Source: an uncultured Collinsella sp.
GTDB taxonomy: Bacteria; Actinomycetota; Coriobacteriia; Coriobacteriales; Coriobacteriaceae
DNA length: 33,875 nucleotides
Direction: 5' to 3'
Assembly (NCBI GenBank): GCA_900765115.1
Contig: CAAFQK010000008.1
Location: 1 to 33,875 of the forward strand
Shown: in pieces, positions 16,872 through 24,594 of the stretch
How positions within the stretch are numbered: position 1 is the stretch's first letter
How the letters are laid out: the number at the start of each line of letters is the position of its first letter
Program-made: the position numbers and the translations under genes
Notes under the pieces: model-generated
What the model saw: only the letters and a program-made list of their open reading frames with translations
What the model was told of the DNA's origin: nothing
Databases searched by the model: none

Positions 16872-17603
16872 TTAGCGGAGCTTGCTGGTCTCGAAGTACT
16901 CGGGGAACTGGTCCAGAACCTCGGTTTGGTTGCGGAACATCATGTGCAGGTGCTTGCTGACCAAAAAGCTCGCTTCGATGGGGTCGCGACCGGCGATAGC
17001 GCGGCGAATCTGCTTGTGCTCGTTCACGATGTCCTGATTGTCGAGAACCTGCGTGGCGGCGCGCAGCCAGCGGAAGCGCTCCAGGTCGGCATTGGTCTCT
17101 TCGAGCCACGACCACACGGTGCTGCGACATGCGATGCTAAAAATCATGTGATGCATGAGGTTGTCGCTCAAAAAGAAGCCGATGCGATCCTCTTCGGCCA
17201 TGGCCTTTTCCTGCAGCACGATGGCGCGGTCGAGCTGCTCGATGCCGGCCGACGTGGCGCGCGCACAGCACTCCACAATCACCTGCTTTTCCAGATGCTC
17301 GCGGATGTAACAGGCACTCTCGGCAAGGGTGAGGTTGATGGGTGAGACGTAGGTGCCGCTCTGGGGCACGGTGCGCACCAGGCCTTCCTGCGCCAAGCGA
17401 ACCAAAGCCTCGCGCACGGGCGTGCGCCCCATATCCAGGTCGTCGCAAAGTTGCTTGACGCCCAGCTTTTCGCCCGGCTTGTAGTCCAGGTAGACGATTT
17501 TGCGTCGAATGGTGTGGTAGGACTGGTCCTGTAGGCTCGTTTCCTGCTCGCCGACGTGCATCGATTCTTCCATAGCGCCTCGCAACTGTTCTATCAAACT
17601 CAT
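16872..17603 (-). CDS. GntR-family regulator (FadR-like, FCD domain)
   Basis: 243 aa from ATG 17603. Winged helix at about 25-90 (LCDDLDMGRTPVREALVRLAQEGL is the typical recognition region), then an all-helical FCD ligand domain (about 95-230), which in relatives binds small carboxylates, often with a metal through conserved His residues. ATG 17603 has no clear ribosome site; ATG 17573 (233 aa) has GAGG four bases upstream and is an equally good start. Divergently transcribed from the YeiH-type gene, so it probably controls that gene and itself through the 163-bp gap. Confidence 0.88.
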   Translation of the reverse strand: MSLIEQLRGAMEESMHVGEQETSLQDQSYHTIRRKIVYLDYKPGEKLGVKQLCDDLDMGRTPVREALVRLAQEGLVRTVPQSGTYVSPINLTLAESACYIREHLEKQVIVECCARATSAGIEQLDRAIVLQEKAMAEEDRIGFFLSDNLMHHMIFSIACRSTVWSWLEETNADLERFRWLRAATQVLDNQDIVNEHKQIRRAIAGRDPIEASFLVSKHLHMMFRNQTEVLDQFPEYFETSKLR

Positions 17604-17766
17604 ATGTCAGTTGTTAATTATGCCGCGAATCAGCTTTCCGCGGTGGGTAATTCGGCTGTTGCCTGAGAACTATTGCGGCATCTTAGTCTTTGTTTACGCA
17701 AGGCTGCGCTCAATGTTGCCGTATCATAAGCCGTCGCAAACGTGAAAGAGAAAGAAGGAATCCCAT

Positions 17767-18801
17767 ATGCAACTGGCAAATATCGTACGCGAGCGCTGGA
17801 AGGGTGTCTTGTTCTGCCTGATCATCGCTATCCCCGCAACGCTGCTCGGCAAACAGATTGAGGTGGTCGGTGGGCCGGTATTCGCCATCCTCTTCGGCAT
17901 GGTTCTGGCGCTCGTCTTTCCCAAGAATCGCCGCGAACAGCTCGCCGTCGGTGTCACCTATACGTCTAAAAAAGTCTTGCAGTACGCGGTTATCCTGCTT
18001 GGCTTTGGCATGAACCTCTCCCAGATCCTGTCCAAGGGCGCCCAGTCGCTGCCGATTATCGTGGCGACGATCTCGACCTCGCTTGTCATCGCCTTCGTGC
18101 TCTGCCGCGTTATGAACGTGCCGGGCAAGATCGCGACGCTTGTGGGCGTGGGTTCGTCGATTTGCGGCGGTTCTGCCATCGCGGCGACCGCGCCCGTCAT
18201 CGATGCCGACGATCGCGAGATTGCCCAAGCTATTTCGGTCATCTTCCTGTTTAACGTTATCGCGGCGCTCGTGTTTCCGACGCTCGGCGGCATGCTTGGC
18301 CTGACCAACGAGGGCTTTGGCCTGTTTGCCGGCACCGCCATCAACGACACCTCGTCCGTAACGGCTGCGGCGAGCGCTTGGGACAGCATGCATCCTGGCG
18401 CCAATGTGCTCGAGAGCGCCACGGTGGTCAAGCTCACCAGGACGTTGGCCATTATTCCCATTACGTTGGTTCTCGCGTGCTGGCAGATGCATCTGGCGCG
18501 CAAGGGCGGCGGCAACGCAAAAAACACGTTTTCGTTTAAGCGCGCGTTTCCGATGTTTGTCCTGTTCTTTGTGCTAGCGAGCGTGATCACCACGGTGTTT
18601 CAGCTGCCCGCATCCATCACGGCGCCCATCAAGGAACTGTCGAAGTTCTTTATCGTGATGGCCATGGCGGCTATTGGCTTTAATACCGATATCGTCGAGC
18701 TGGTCAAAAAGGGCGGCAAGCCCATCGCGTTGGGCTTTTGCTGCTGGATTGGCATTGCGTGCATGAGTTTGGGAATGCAGCACGTGCTGGGAATCTGGTA
18801 G
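17767..18801 (+). CDS. YeiH/UPF0324-family membrane protein (putative sulfate exporter family)
   Basis: 344 aa, about ten predicted transmembrane segments, family PF03601. The most conserved motif, GVGSSICGGSAIAA (about 136-149), is intact, and GTAINDTSSVTAA follows near residue 192. Members have been linked to export of sulfate from taurine or sulfolactate breakdown, but many are uncharacterised. ATG 17767 follows GAAAGAAGGAATCCC, a usable ribosome site. The divergent GntR regulator is the likely control. The C-terminus is complete. Confidence 0.88.
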   Translation: MQLANIVRERWKGVLFCLIIAIPATLLGKQIEVVGGPVFAILFGMVLALVFPKNRREQLAVGVTYTSKKVLQYAVILLGFGMNLSQILSKGAQSLPIIVATISTSLVIAFVLCRVMNVPGKIATLVGVGSSICGGSAIAATAPVIDADDREIAQAISVIFLFNVIAALVFPTLGGMLGLTNEGFGLFAGTAINDTSSVTAAASAWDSMHPGANVLESATVVKLTRTLAIIPITLVLACWQMHLARKGGGNAKNTFSFKRAFPMFVLFFVLASVITTVFQLPASITAPIKELSKFFIVMAMAAIGFNTDIVELVKKGGKPIALGFCCWIGIACMSLGMQHVLGIW

Positions 18802-18820
18802 AGAAGTAGCTTATTTGCGT

Positions 18821-18934
18821 GCTGGTTGCTGGTTGCTGGTGAGCGCAAGCCTGCGGTGGAGCGATAGGAGCTCTTGCGGGTATGGCTTGTCCGCAGGTTT
18901 ATAAGTCCCGAAGAGCTCTTATCGCCCCGCCAGG
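18821..18934. other. Tandem heptamer and long imperfect hairpin before the NtrC-like gene
   Basis: GCTGGTT is repeated nearly three times at 18821-18840. Then GCGATAGGAGCTCTT (18861-18875) pairs with AAGAGCTCTTATCGC (18911-18925) with one G-U, continues inward through CGGG/CCCG, and outward through GGTGG/CCGCC (about 18855-18859 and 18927-18931) and CCT/AGG. The structure spans about 85 nt. It fills much of the 273-bp gap. It could be the terminator of the permease gene or a leader RNA element of the next gene; no T-run is present. Confidence 0.5.
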
Positions 18935-19074
18935 ATGGCGATGCGGGGCAACACCTATACTCGCAGGACGGCGCTTTCTGCCCTATAGTGTTTGGTGAGC
19001 AATATCGTTCAATTTTGAAACACTCGGTCGTGCGACCGTCGGCGGTTGCACGTCGCCGCGGACAGGGGCAAATC

Positions 19075-20292
19075 ATGGATAGCGATGCCAAGCTGAACAT
19101 CTTGACTGGGGCCCTGGCTGCTGCCGGGGCCTCGGCATTGGCAATCGATGCGCGTGGGGACGTCGCGATTTCGACCATGAATGACGCGGCGCTTGAGCGG
19201 GATGTGGCGGCTTTTGTCGCTGAGCGCCTCGACCGTATAGGAGACGGCGCGCGTCTGGTTATGGGACGTGCGGGTGCGCGCCTGAGCCTGACCGTTCGCC
19301 CCGCTGACAAAGAGAGCGTAAGCCTCTGGGTCGTCGTGGTCCGCGAGGTGCGCGGTGCCGCGGCGCATGCGGGCATCGAGTGGCTCAACGCCGACGAAGT
19401 TGAGGCCCGCTACGAATCGAGCGCGTACGGCATCGTTGAGGGGGCGGCCTCGGTGGCTGCGCCGGTTGCCGAGAGCTACGCGCGCGGTGTGCCCCTTATG
19501 CTCGAGGGCGAGCTGGGAGCGGGTCAGGTCGAGATCGCCAAGCGCCTCTATCTGGACGGTCCTTTTGCCGATCAGCCCTTTGTTTCCGTTGCGCTCGATG
19601 AGCTTACCGATCGCGGTTGGCGCCACGTGCTCAAAAGCTCCGAATCGCCGCTGTTCCAAACGGGGCTGACCCTTTGCATTGAGGGCTGGAATGCGGTTGG
19701 CCCCCAGCGCCTCCGCGAGCTGGTCTCCACGATGGCCGACACCGCGTTGGCGACGCGCTGCCATGTGGTGCTGACGGCGAATGACATGCCGGGCGGCAGC
19801 GAAAGTGATCAAGCCGCCTTTGTGACCGAGCGCTTCGCCTGTGCGGTGAGCGTGGCGCCGGCAATCGCCGAGCAGGGGGCCGCGTCGACGAAGGTTGCGC
19901 GCTATTTGGAATATCTCGCTGATGCATTTGGGACGGCAGCGCCCAAGCTGTCTGCCGCGGCGACGAAGACGCTCGATGTTTACCGCTGGCCGCGCAATTA
20001 TCTGCAGCTCCGCGAGGTCTCGGAACGACTGTATATATTGGTGGGGGCGGGCACGGTGGACCGTGCTGTGGCGGAGGAAGTGCTCGCCCAAGAGGACGTG
20101 ATTAAGACCGCAACTTTTGGCGCCCCGACACTCGAAAGCGACCTGTATATTCTGCGACCGCTGGCCGATACCGAGCGAGATATCGCGCATCTGGTTGTAG
20201 ATCATCTCCACGGCAACCGAACCCGTGCGGCGGAGGTGCTGGGCATAAGCCGAACAACGCTGTGGCGCTTGCTGAAGGACGATGACCGTTGA
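19075..20292 (+). CDS. NtrC-derived regulator with degenerate AAA+ domain and Fis-type HTH
   Basis: 405 aa. N-terminal domain (about 1-130) not recognised. Residues about 135-330 follow the sigma-54 activator AAA+ fold: a P-loop position reading GELGAGQVE (145-153), where the Walker Lys is Gln; CIEGWN (201-206) in place of Walker B; a VVLTAND strand; and YRWPRNYLQLREV (303-315), corresponding to the sensor-2 YPWPGNVREL region. GAFTGA is absent. The C-terminus (380-400) is an intact Fis-type helix-turn-helix, NRTRAAEVLGISRTTLWRLL. It should bind DNA but not hydrolyse ATP or remodel sigma-54. ATG 19075 has AGGGGC upstream; the frame to 18874 runs through the hairpin and is not supported. Confidence 0.8.
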   Translation: MDSDAKLNILTGALAAAGASALAIDARGDVAISTMNDAALERDVAAFVAERLDRIGDGARLVMGRAGARLSLTVRPADKESVSLWVVVVREVRGAAAHAGIEWLNADEVEARYESSAYGIVEGAASVAAPVAESYARGVPLMLEGELGAGQVEIAKRLYLDGPFADQPFVSVALDELTDRGWRHVLKSSESPLFQTGLTLCIEGWNAVGPQRLRELVSTMADTALATRCHVVLTANDMPGGSESDQAAFVTERFACAVSVAPAIAEQGAASTKVARYLEYLADAFGTAAPKLSAAATKTLDVYRWPRNYLQLREVSERLYILVGAGTVDRAVAEEVLAQEDVIKTATFGAPTLESDLYILRPLADTERDIAHLVVDHLHGNRTRAAEVLGISRTTLWRLLKDDDR

Positions 20293-20376
20293 GCGAGGCG
20301 CCCGTGACCGCGCGCGACGCGTGTGCTACAGTCCAAAGCGTTATTGTTTCGATTTGGTTACGGCGTGCGGGGGCGT

Positions 20377-20952
20377 ATGGCTGAGACTACAAAACCGAGC
20401 CGCAGAAGGCGGAGTGCCGCGCCGGTCAACCGACGCACGACATCGGTGACGTGGGGCAAACACGCCTCGGGGTTTGATGGCTCGTTCAAGCGCACTAAAT
20501 ACGGCTATCCTTCGGCAAGCGCTCGCTTGGCCATGCAGGCCGAGTCCTCGTTGTGGGGCCGCAAACGCGTGGTGGGCTCAAAGCTCAAGCACGACGGAAC
20601 GCTCGGTTACATCAGCCGCGGGGCGGCTCGTCGCAGCGGACTCAATCCGGCTGGTTGGCATCGTTATGTTCCGATCGCGGTCGTCATTGCGGTGATCGTC
20701 ATCGCACTCGCTGCGCTTGGCTACGCCGGCGGTGGCGCCAACTTGGACGCAGTGTTTAAATCGCCCGAGCTCGCGCATGCAGGCACAGAAGTTGTCGAGG
20801 GCGCTCAGACCCAGACGGGCGTCGCGCCCCAGCGCGGTATCGTCGCGGCGGCTTCCACCATCGCCGACGCTCAAAAGGACGAAGATAAGCAAGGCGACGA
20901 CGCCGAAACGGCCCAGACGAACGAAACGACGACAACTCCATCGGCAAGATAA
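20377..20952 (+). CDS. Unknown basic protein with one transmembrane segment
   Basis: 191 aa from ATG 20377, preceded by GGGGG. The first 110 residues are strongly basic (SRRRRS at 7-12, many Lys and Arg) with no signal peptide. One TM helix (YVPIAVVIAVIVIALAALGYAGG, about 115-137) is followed by an acidic, Thr/Glu/Asp-rich tail. Charge pattern suggests N-terminus in, tail out. I do not recognise a family. It follows the NtrC-like gene by 84 bp and may be cotranscribed. A longer start at 20323 is possible. Confidence 0.65.
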   Translation: MAETTKPSRRRRSAAPVNRRTTSVTWGKHASGFDGSFKRTKYGYPSASARLAMQAESSLWGRKRVVGSKLKHDGTLGYISRGAARRSGLNPAGWHRYVPIAVVIAVIVIALAALGYAGGGANLDAVFKSPELAHAGTEVVEGAQTQTGVAPQRGIVAAASTIADAQKDEDKQGDDAETAQTNETTTTPSAR

Positions 20953-21052
20953 GTTGCGAGTGGGACAGCAAATTTGGGACGGGGCCTTTTAGCTGCCCAA
21001 GTGCCGAATGCCAACAGTAACTCATTCGATGTCAGTCGCCAGCAGCGAGCGG

Positions 21053-21074
21053 CCGCCGTTCGGTAGAACGGCGG
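21053..21074 (-). terminator. Hairpin beside the nitroreductase stop
   Basis: CCGCCGTTC (21053-21061) pairs with GAACGGCGG (21066-21074) around GGTA, seven bases after the stop on the minus strand. No T-run follows, so its role as terminator is likely but weak. Confidence 0.45.
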
Positions 21075-21080
21075 AACTGT

Positions 21081-21602
21081 CTACTTCACGTACACCACGT
21101 TGTCGCGGCGCGGCTTTGCCTCGGGTAGCGTGTCCTCGGCGTAGCCCAGAATGCAGTGACCGACACCGCGCAGGCTGCCGTCGGCGGGCAGGCCCCAGCT
21201 GGCCAGCAGCTCCAGGCCCTCGGGCGAGTCAAAGACCTCATGCGCGCGGTGAATCCAGCACGAATCGACACCCAGTGCATAGGCGGCGTTGAGCAAGTTG
21301 CCCATGGCGAGCGAGCCGTCTTCCAGATGTGTGGGCACGCTGCGGTCAACCAGCACCACCACAACGGTCTTGGCGCCATAGAAGGGGTCGCTGTTGCTGC
21401 CCATGACCTGGGCGTTGAGCTGCGAGAGACGCTCGACGGTCGCGGGGTCGGTGACGGCGACAAACGTCACCGGCTGACGTCCCATGCCGCTCGGTGCATA
21501 TTGGCCGGCTTCGATAATACGTGCAAGCTTTTCGGCCTCGACGGGACGATCGCTGTAGTTGCGGCAGCTGCGGCGGTGAATGAGTGCTTCGATAGTCTCC
21601 AT
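21081..21602 (-). CDS. Nitroreductase-family FMN oxidoreductase
   Basis: 173 aa. The N-terminus, ALIHRRSCRNYSDRPVEAEKL, and APSGMGRQPVTFVAVTD are the FMN-binding segments of the family, with GLGVDSCWIH-like sequence (ALGVDSCWIHRAHEVF) and a C-terminal GYAEDTLPEAKPRR segment. It probably reduces nitro or quinone-like compounds with NAD(P)H; physiological substrate unknown. ATG 21602 is preceded by AAGGAG; the upstream frame to 21698 is not supported. Single gene. Confidence 0.88.
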   Translation of the reverse strand: METIEALIHRRSCRNYSDRPVEAEKLARIIEAGQYAPSGMGRQPVTFVAVTDPATVERLSQLNAQVMGSNSDPFYGAKTVVVVLVDRSVPTHLEDGSLAMGNLLNAAYALGVDSCWIHRAHEVFDSPEGLELLASWGLPADGSLRGVGHCILGYAEDTLPEAKPRRDNVVYVK

Positions 21603-21896
21603 GGTGTCTCCTTGCGATGGCGTTGCAGATGCCCCGTTCATACCCGTCGGGCTTAAACGATAGACGGTCAATTGCCCGGCCAAAAGGATAGATTCCAATT
21701 GGGAAAGTAGGTTTGCATAAAAGTACCTTCAGAATGTGACAAACAAATGGGATGGTTAAACGTTTTATCCCGTCTACCCTGCGGTTTTTTACCACTTGCC
21801 TAAATGACGAACGCATAACCTCTGATAAAGGTTTTACTAAAGGAGCACCAACGTTTATCAATGCGTCGTGGTGGCGCCGGGCCAGGAGGTAACATC
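21603..21896. other. Divergent intergenic region, 294 bp
   Basis: AT-richer than its neighbours. It must contain promoters for the nitroreductase (minus) and the small protein gene (plus). GGGAT and ATCCC (about 21750-21770) form a short inverted repeat. I could not assign a convincing -35/-10 pair, and I see no gene in it. Confidence 0.4.
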
Positions 21897-22187
21897 ATGT
21901 TCCAGGCTGGAGATGTCGTCGAGACCGATTTCGAAGGATTTCTGAAGCTGCTGCGTTCCAAGACGCGCGCTTTCGTGTCGATCAACGATCACGAGTACTA
22001 CATCACGCACACCGATGGCTATTGGCGTGTTCAGGATTGCGAGGCCCTCAACGATAAGGGCCACTTTACTGACTGCTCCGAGCTGGTCAACACGGTCTGC
22101 GAGGTCGTCGAGCTGCCGTGGATTGCCGGCAAGAGCCTGCATGACAGCTTCTCGGGCGCTACGGTCTATGAGGCCGTCGCTGCGTAA
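21897..22187 (+). CDS. Small conserved-looking protein of unknown function
   Basis: 96 aa from ATG 21897, with an excellent AGGAGGT eight bases upstream; an upstream frame start at 21861 would cross it. The sequence looks like a compact soluble fold (FEGFLKLLRS, NDHEYYITHTDGYWRV, ELVNTVCEVVELPWIAG), no TM segment, no signal peptide. I do not recognise a family. Monocistronic with a good terminator, so it is very likely expressed. Confidence 0.75.
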   Translation: MFQAGDVVETDFEGFLKLLRSKTRAFVSINDHEYYITHTDGYWRVQDCEALNDKGHFTDCSELVNTVCEVVELPWIAGKSLHDSFSGATVYEAVAA

Positions 22188-22214
22188 CAGGCAATAAAAC
22201 CCGATTTTCACGTG

Positions 22215-22249
22215 ACCGCTGGCGCCGCCCCCGCGCCGGCGGTCTTTTT
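22215..22249 (+). terminator. Terminator after small unknown gene
   Basis: ACCGCTGGCGC (22215-22225) pairs with GCGCCGGCGGT (22233-22243), one G-U pair, followed by CTTTTT. Confidence 0.88.
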
Positions 22250-22292
22250 CTGCCGATAGGCCATAAAAGTGCACGTATTTGCGGAGAGCCTG

Positions 22293-22350
22293 TTGACGAT
22301 AGTCAAAACTCGGACTAATCTAGAGACACAAAATTGGTCAAAAATCGGAC
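22293..22350 (+). promoter_or_regulatory. Promoter and paired operator of the MarR-ABC exporter operon
   Basis: TTGACG (22293-22298) and TAATCT (22316-22321), 17 bp apart, are a strong sigma-70 promoter. The 14-mer GTCAAAACTCGGAC (22302-22315) fills the spacer and is repeated with one change as GTCAAAAATCGGAC (22337-22350), 35 bp downstream. The second copy lies inside AATTG...CAATT arms. These look like two binding sites for the MarR protein encoded next, giving autorepression. Confidence 0.65.
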
Positions 22351-22368
22351 AATTGAATGGTGGGATAG

Positions 22369-22869
22369 ATGGATAGTGCGGTTACGCTGGTCGACTTCGA
22401 CCGGTTGCTCAATGGACTCGACTATATCTATTCGGAGTTCTCGCGCGCCTGCGGCCTTTCGGACTGCGCTTACTGGATGCTCGTCGATACCAGCACGGCG
22501 GGCGGCAGTATTGCCGTAAGTCGTCTGACAAGCGAATGGTTCTACAGCAAGCAGACCATCAACTCGGCAATTAAAACCTTGACGGCGCGGGGCTTCGCAA
22601 CGTTGGAGTTTGCTGAAGGCAGTCGTAAGAACAAGGTTGTGAGCCTGACCGAAGAGGGCAGGCGATTTGCCGAGCGTTATGCGCTGCCGGCACTCAAGGC
22701 CGAACAGCGAGCCTTTGGCGCGCTTGAGCCATGTGAGCAGCGCGAGATTATGCGCTTGGTCGGCAAATTCTCTCAGGTGCTCGGCGAGGAGTGCGATGCC
22801 TTTAAGCAACATATCGCTGCCGAGAGCCAAGCCGAGAATCAAGGTGAGGGGGAGTCGTGCGACTCTTAA
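22369..22869 (+). CDS. MarR-family transcriptional regulator
   Basis: 166 aa, winged helix-turn-helix: SEWFYSKQTINSAIKTLTARGFATLEF is the recognition helix and following strand, SRKNKVVSLTEEG the wing. Flanking helices would form the dimer interface. ATG 22369 follows GGTGGGA. Its end overlaps the start of the first ABC exporter gene, so it is the local regulator, probably a repressor released by a drug-like ligand. Candidate operators lie in its own promoter. Confidence 0.9.
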   Translation: MDSAVTLVDFDRLLNGLDYIYSEFSRACGLSDCAYWMLVDTSTAGGSIAVSRLTSEWFYSKQTINSAIKTLTARGFATLEFAEGSRKNKVVSLTEEGRRFAERYALPALKAEQRAFGALEPCEQREIMRLVGKFSQVLGEECDAFKQHIAAESQAENQGEGESCDS

Positions 22870-24593
22870 TGAGGTTTATGAAGCCCTATCGAGGGCTTGT
22901 CGCAGTGACGCTGCTGGTGCTGCTGGTGGATAACGTCGGTACGCTGTTGGTTCCCACGATGCTGGCGAACATGGTCAACACCGGTATTACCACGGGCGAT
23001 GTCGACTACATTTTACGCAACGGCCTATACATGTTTATCGCGACCAGCATGGCTAGCGGCGGCACGGTGCTGGGCTGCTATCTTTCGGCGCGCCTGGCCG
23101 CCAACGTGGCTTGCGATATCCGCAATGCCGTGTACGACAAATCGCTCGAGCTCGCGGCCAGCGATTTTGAGCGCTTTGGCACCGGATCGATGATCACACG
23201 CTCGCTCAACGACATCAACGTGATTCAGCAAGCGATCCTGCAGACGATTCAGTTGGTGCTGCCGGTGCCGTTCTTGGCCGTGGCAGGCATCATTTTTGCT
23301 TGGTTCATCGATCCCGCCATGGGCACGCTGCTGGGCGTGGTGGTTGCGATCGTGCTGGTGGCGGCGGTCTTTACGGTGGCTAACGCCGCGCCGATTTTTA
23401 TGCGCCTGCAGAGCTTTATCGACCGCATGAACGTGGTGCTGCGCGAGAACATCGTGGGCGTGCGCGTCATCCGCGCATTTAACAAGGAGCGCCACGAGGA
23501 GCAGCGCCTGGACGAGGTGTTTAGCGATTACGCGGCCAACGCCATCAAGGTCAACCACCTGTTTGTGGGTCTCGACAGTTCCAGCTTCTTTTTGATGAAC
23601 ATCGCCGAGGTGGCGGTGCTGTGGGTGGGCGGCAACCGCGTGGGCGTCCACGCCATGCAAATCGGTAGCATCTCGGCCGTGCTGGAGTACGCGATCCTGA
23701 TCCTGTTCTTTGTGATGATGGCCCAGATGGTGGTGCTGACGCTTCCGCGTGCTGCCGCGTGCCTGAACCGTGCGCAGCAGGTGTTGGAGATTGAGCCGAG
23801 CATCGTCGATGGCGAGCGCACGCTGGATGACGGGGCGCGCGAGCCCCAAGACGAAGCCGATGCGGTGGCCGTGTTCGACCACATGTCGTTTCGCTTTGAC
23901 GATGCCGACGAGGACACCCTGTGCGACCTGAGCTTTGCCTGCCGTCGCGGTCAGACGACTGCGATCGTTGGCTCGACAGGCTCGGGCAAATCGACGGTGG
24001 CAAAGCTTCTGCTGCGCTTCCACGATGCCACTAAGGGCGCCATTCGCCTGGACGGCGTCGATCTGCGCGAGCTTACGCAAGACGAAATCCGCGGGCGCAT
24101 TGCCTATGTGCCGCAGAAGGCGTGGCTGTTCTCGGGCACGGTGGCGAGCAACCTTCGCTTTGGTAACGAAGGCGCGACCGAGGGCGACATGCTTCACGCG
24201 CTTGAGGTTGCCCAGAGCACCTTTGTACTCGACCAACCGCAGGGGCTCGATACCCCGGTTGCCCAGGGCGGTACGAACTTTTCGGGCGGCCAGCGCCAGC
24301 GTTTGGCAATCGCCCGTGCGCTCATGAAGCGCGCCGACCTGTATATCTTCGACGATAGTTTTTCGGCCCTGGACTTTAAGACCGATGCCGCCCTGCGTCA
24401 TGCGTTGCAAGACGAGACGCGTGACGCTGCGGTGCTCATCATCGCGCAGCGCATCTCGACGATCTTGCACGCCGACCAGATCGTCGTGCTCAAGGATGGC
24501 GAGGTTGTGGGTCTGGGCACGCATGGCGAGCTTATGGAAACCTGCGAGGTGTACCGCGCCATCGCGGAATCGCAGATGAAGGGAGGTGAGTAG
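22857..24593 (+). CDS. ABC exporter subunit 1, membrane domain fused to degenerate-site NBD
   Basis: 578 aa half-transporter: six TM helices (about 1-310) and an ATPase domain (about 340-578). Walker A GSTGSGKST (372-380), signature FSGGQ (475-479), Walker B FDD with Asp500 in place of the catalytic Glu, and the H-loop His replaced by Gln531 (IIAQRIST). So its own ATP site is degenerate while its signature is good, as in heterodimeric exporters (BmrCD, LmrCD, TM287/288). GTG 22857 overlaps the MarR stop and has AGGGGG upstream; ATG 22869 is a possible alternative. Cotranscribed with the partner gene. Confidence 0.92.
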   Translation: MRLLMRFMKPYRGLVAVTLLVLLVDNVGTLLVPTMLANMVNTGITTGDVDYILRNGLYMFIATSMASGGTVLGCYLSARLAANVACDIRNAVYDKSLELAASDFERFGTGSMITRSLNDINVIQQAILQTIQLVLPVPFLAVAGIIFAWFIDPAMGTLLGVVVAIVLVAAVFTVANAAPIFMRLQSFIDRMNVVLRENIVGVRVIRAFNKERHEEQRLDEVFSDYAANAIKVNHLFVGLDSSSFFLMNIAEVAVLWVGGNRVGVHAMQIGSISAVLEYAILILFFVMMAQMVVLTLPRAAACLNRAQQVLEIEPSIVDGERTLDDGAREPQDEADAVAVFDHMSFRFDDADEDTLCDLSFACRRGQTTAIVGSTGSGKSTVAKLLLRFHDATKGAIRLDGVDLRELTQDEIRGRIAYVPQKAWLFSGTVASNLRFGNEGATEGDMLHALEVAQSTFVLDQPQGLDTPVAQGGTNFSGGQRQRLAIARALMKRADLYIFDDSFSALDFKTDAALRHALQDETRDAAVLIIAQRISTILHADQIVVLKDGEVVGLGTHGELMETCEVYRAIAESQMKGGE

Positions 24594-24594
24594 C

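Noticed and set aside
18821..18840. Tandem heptamer as a CRISPR or minisatellite array
   Set aside because: Fewer than three units, no spacers and no cas genes; simple slippage is enough to explain it.
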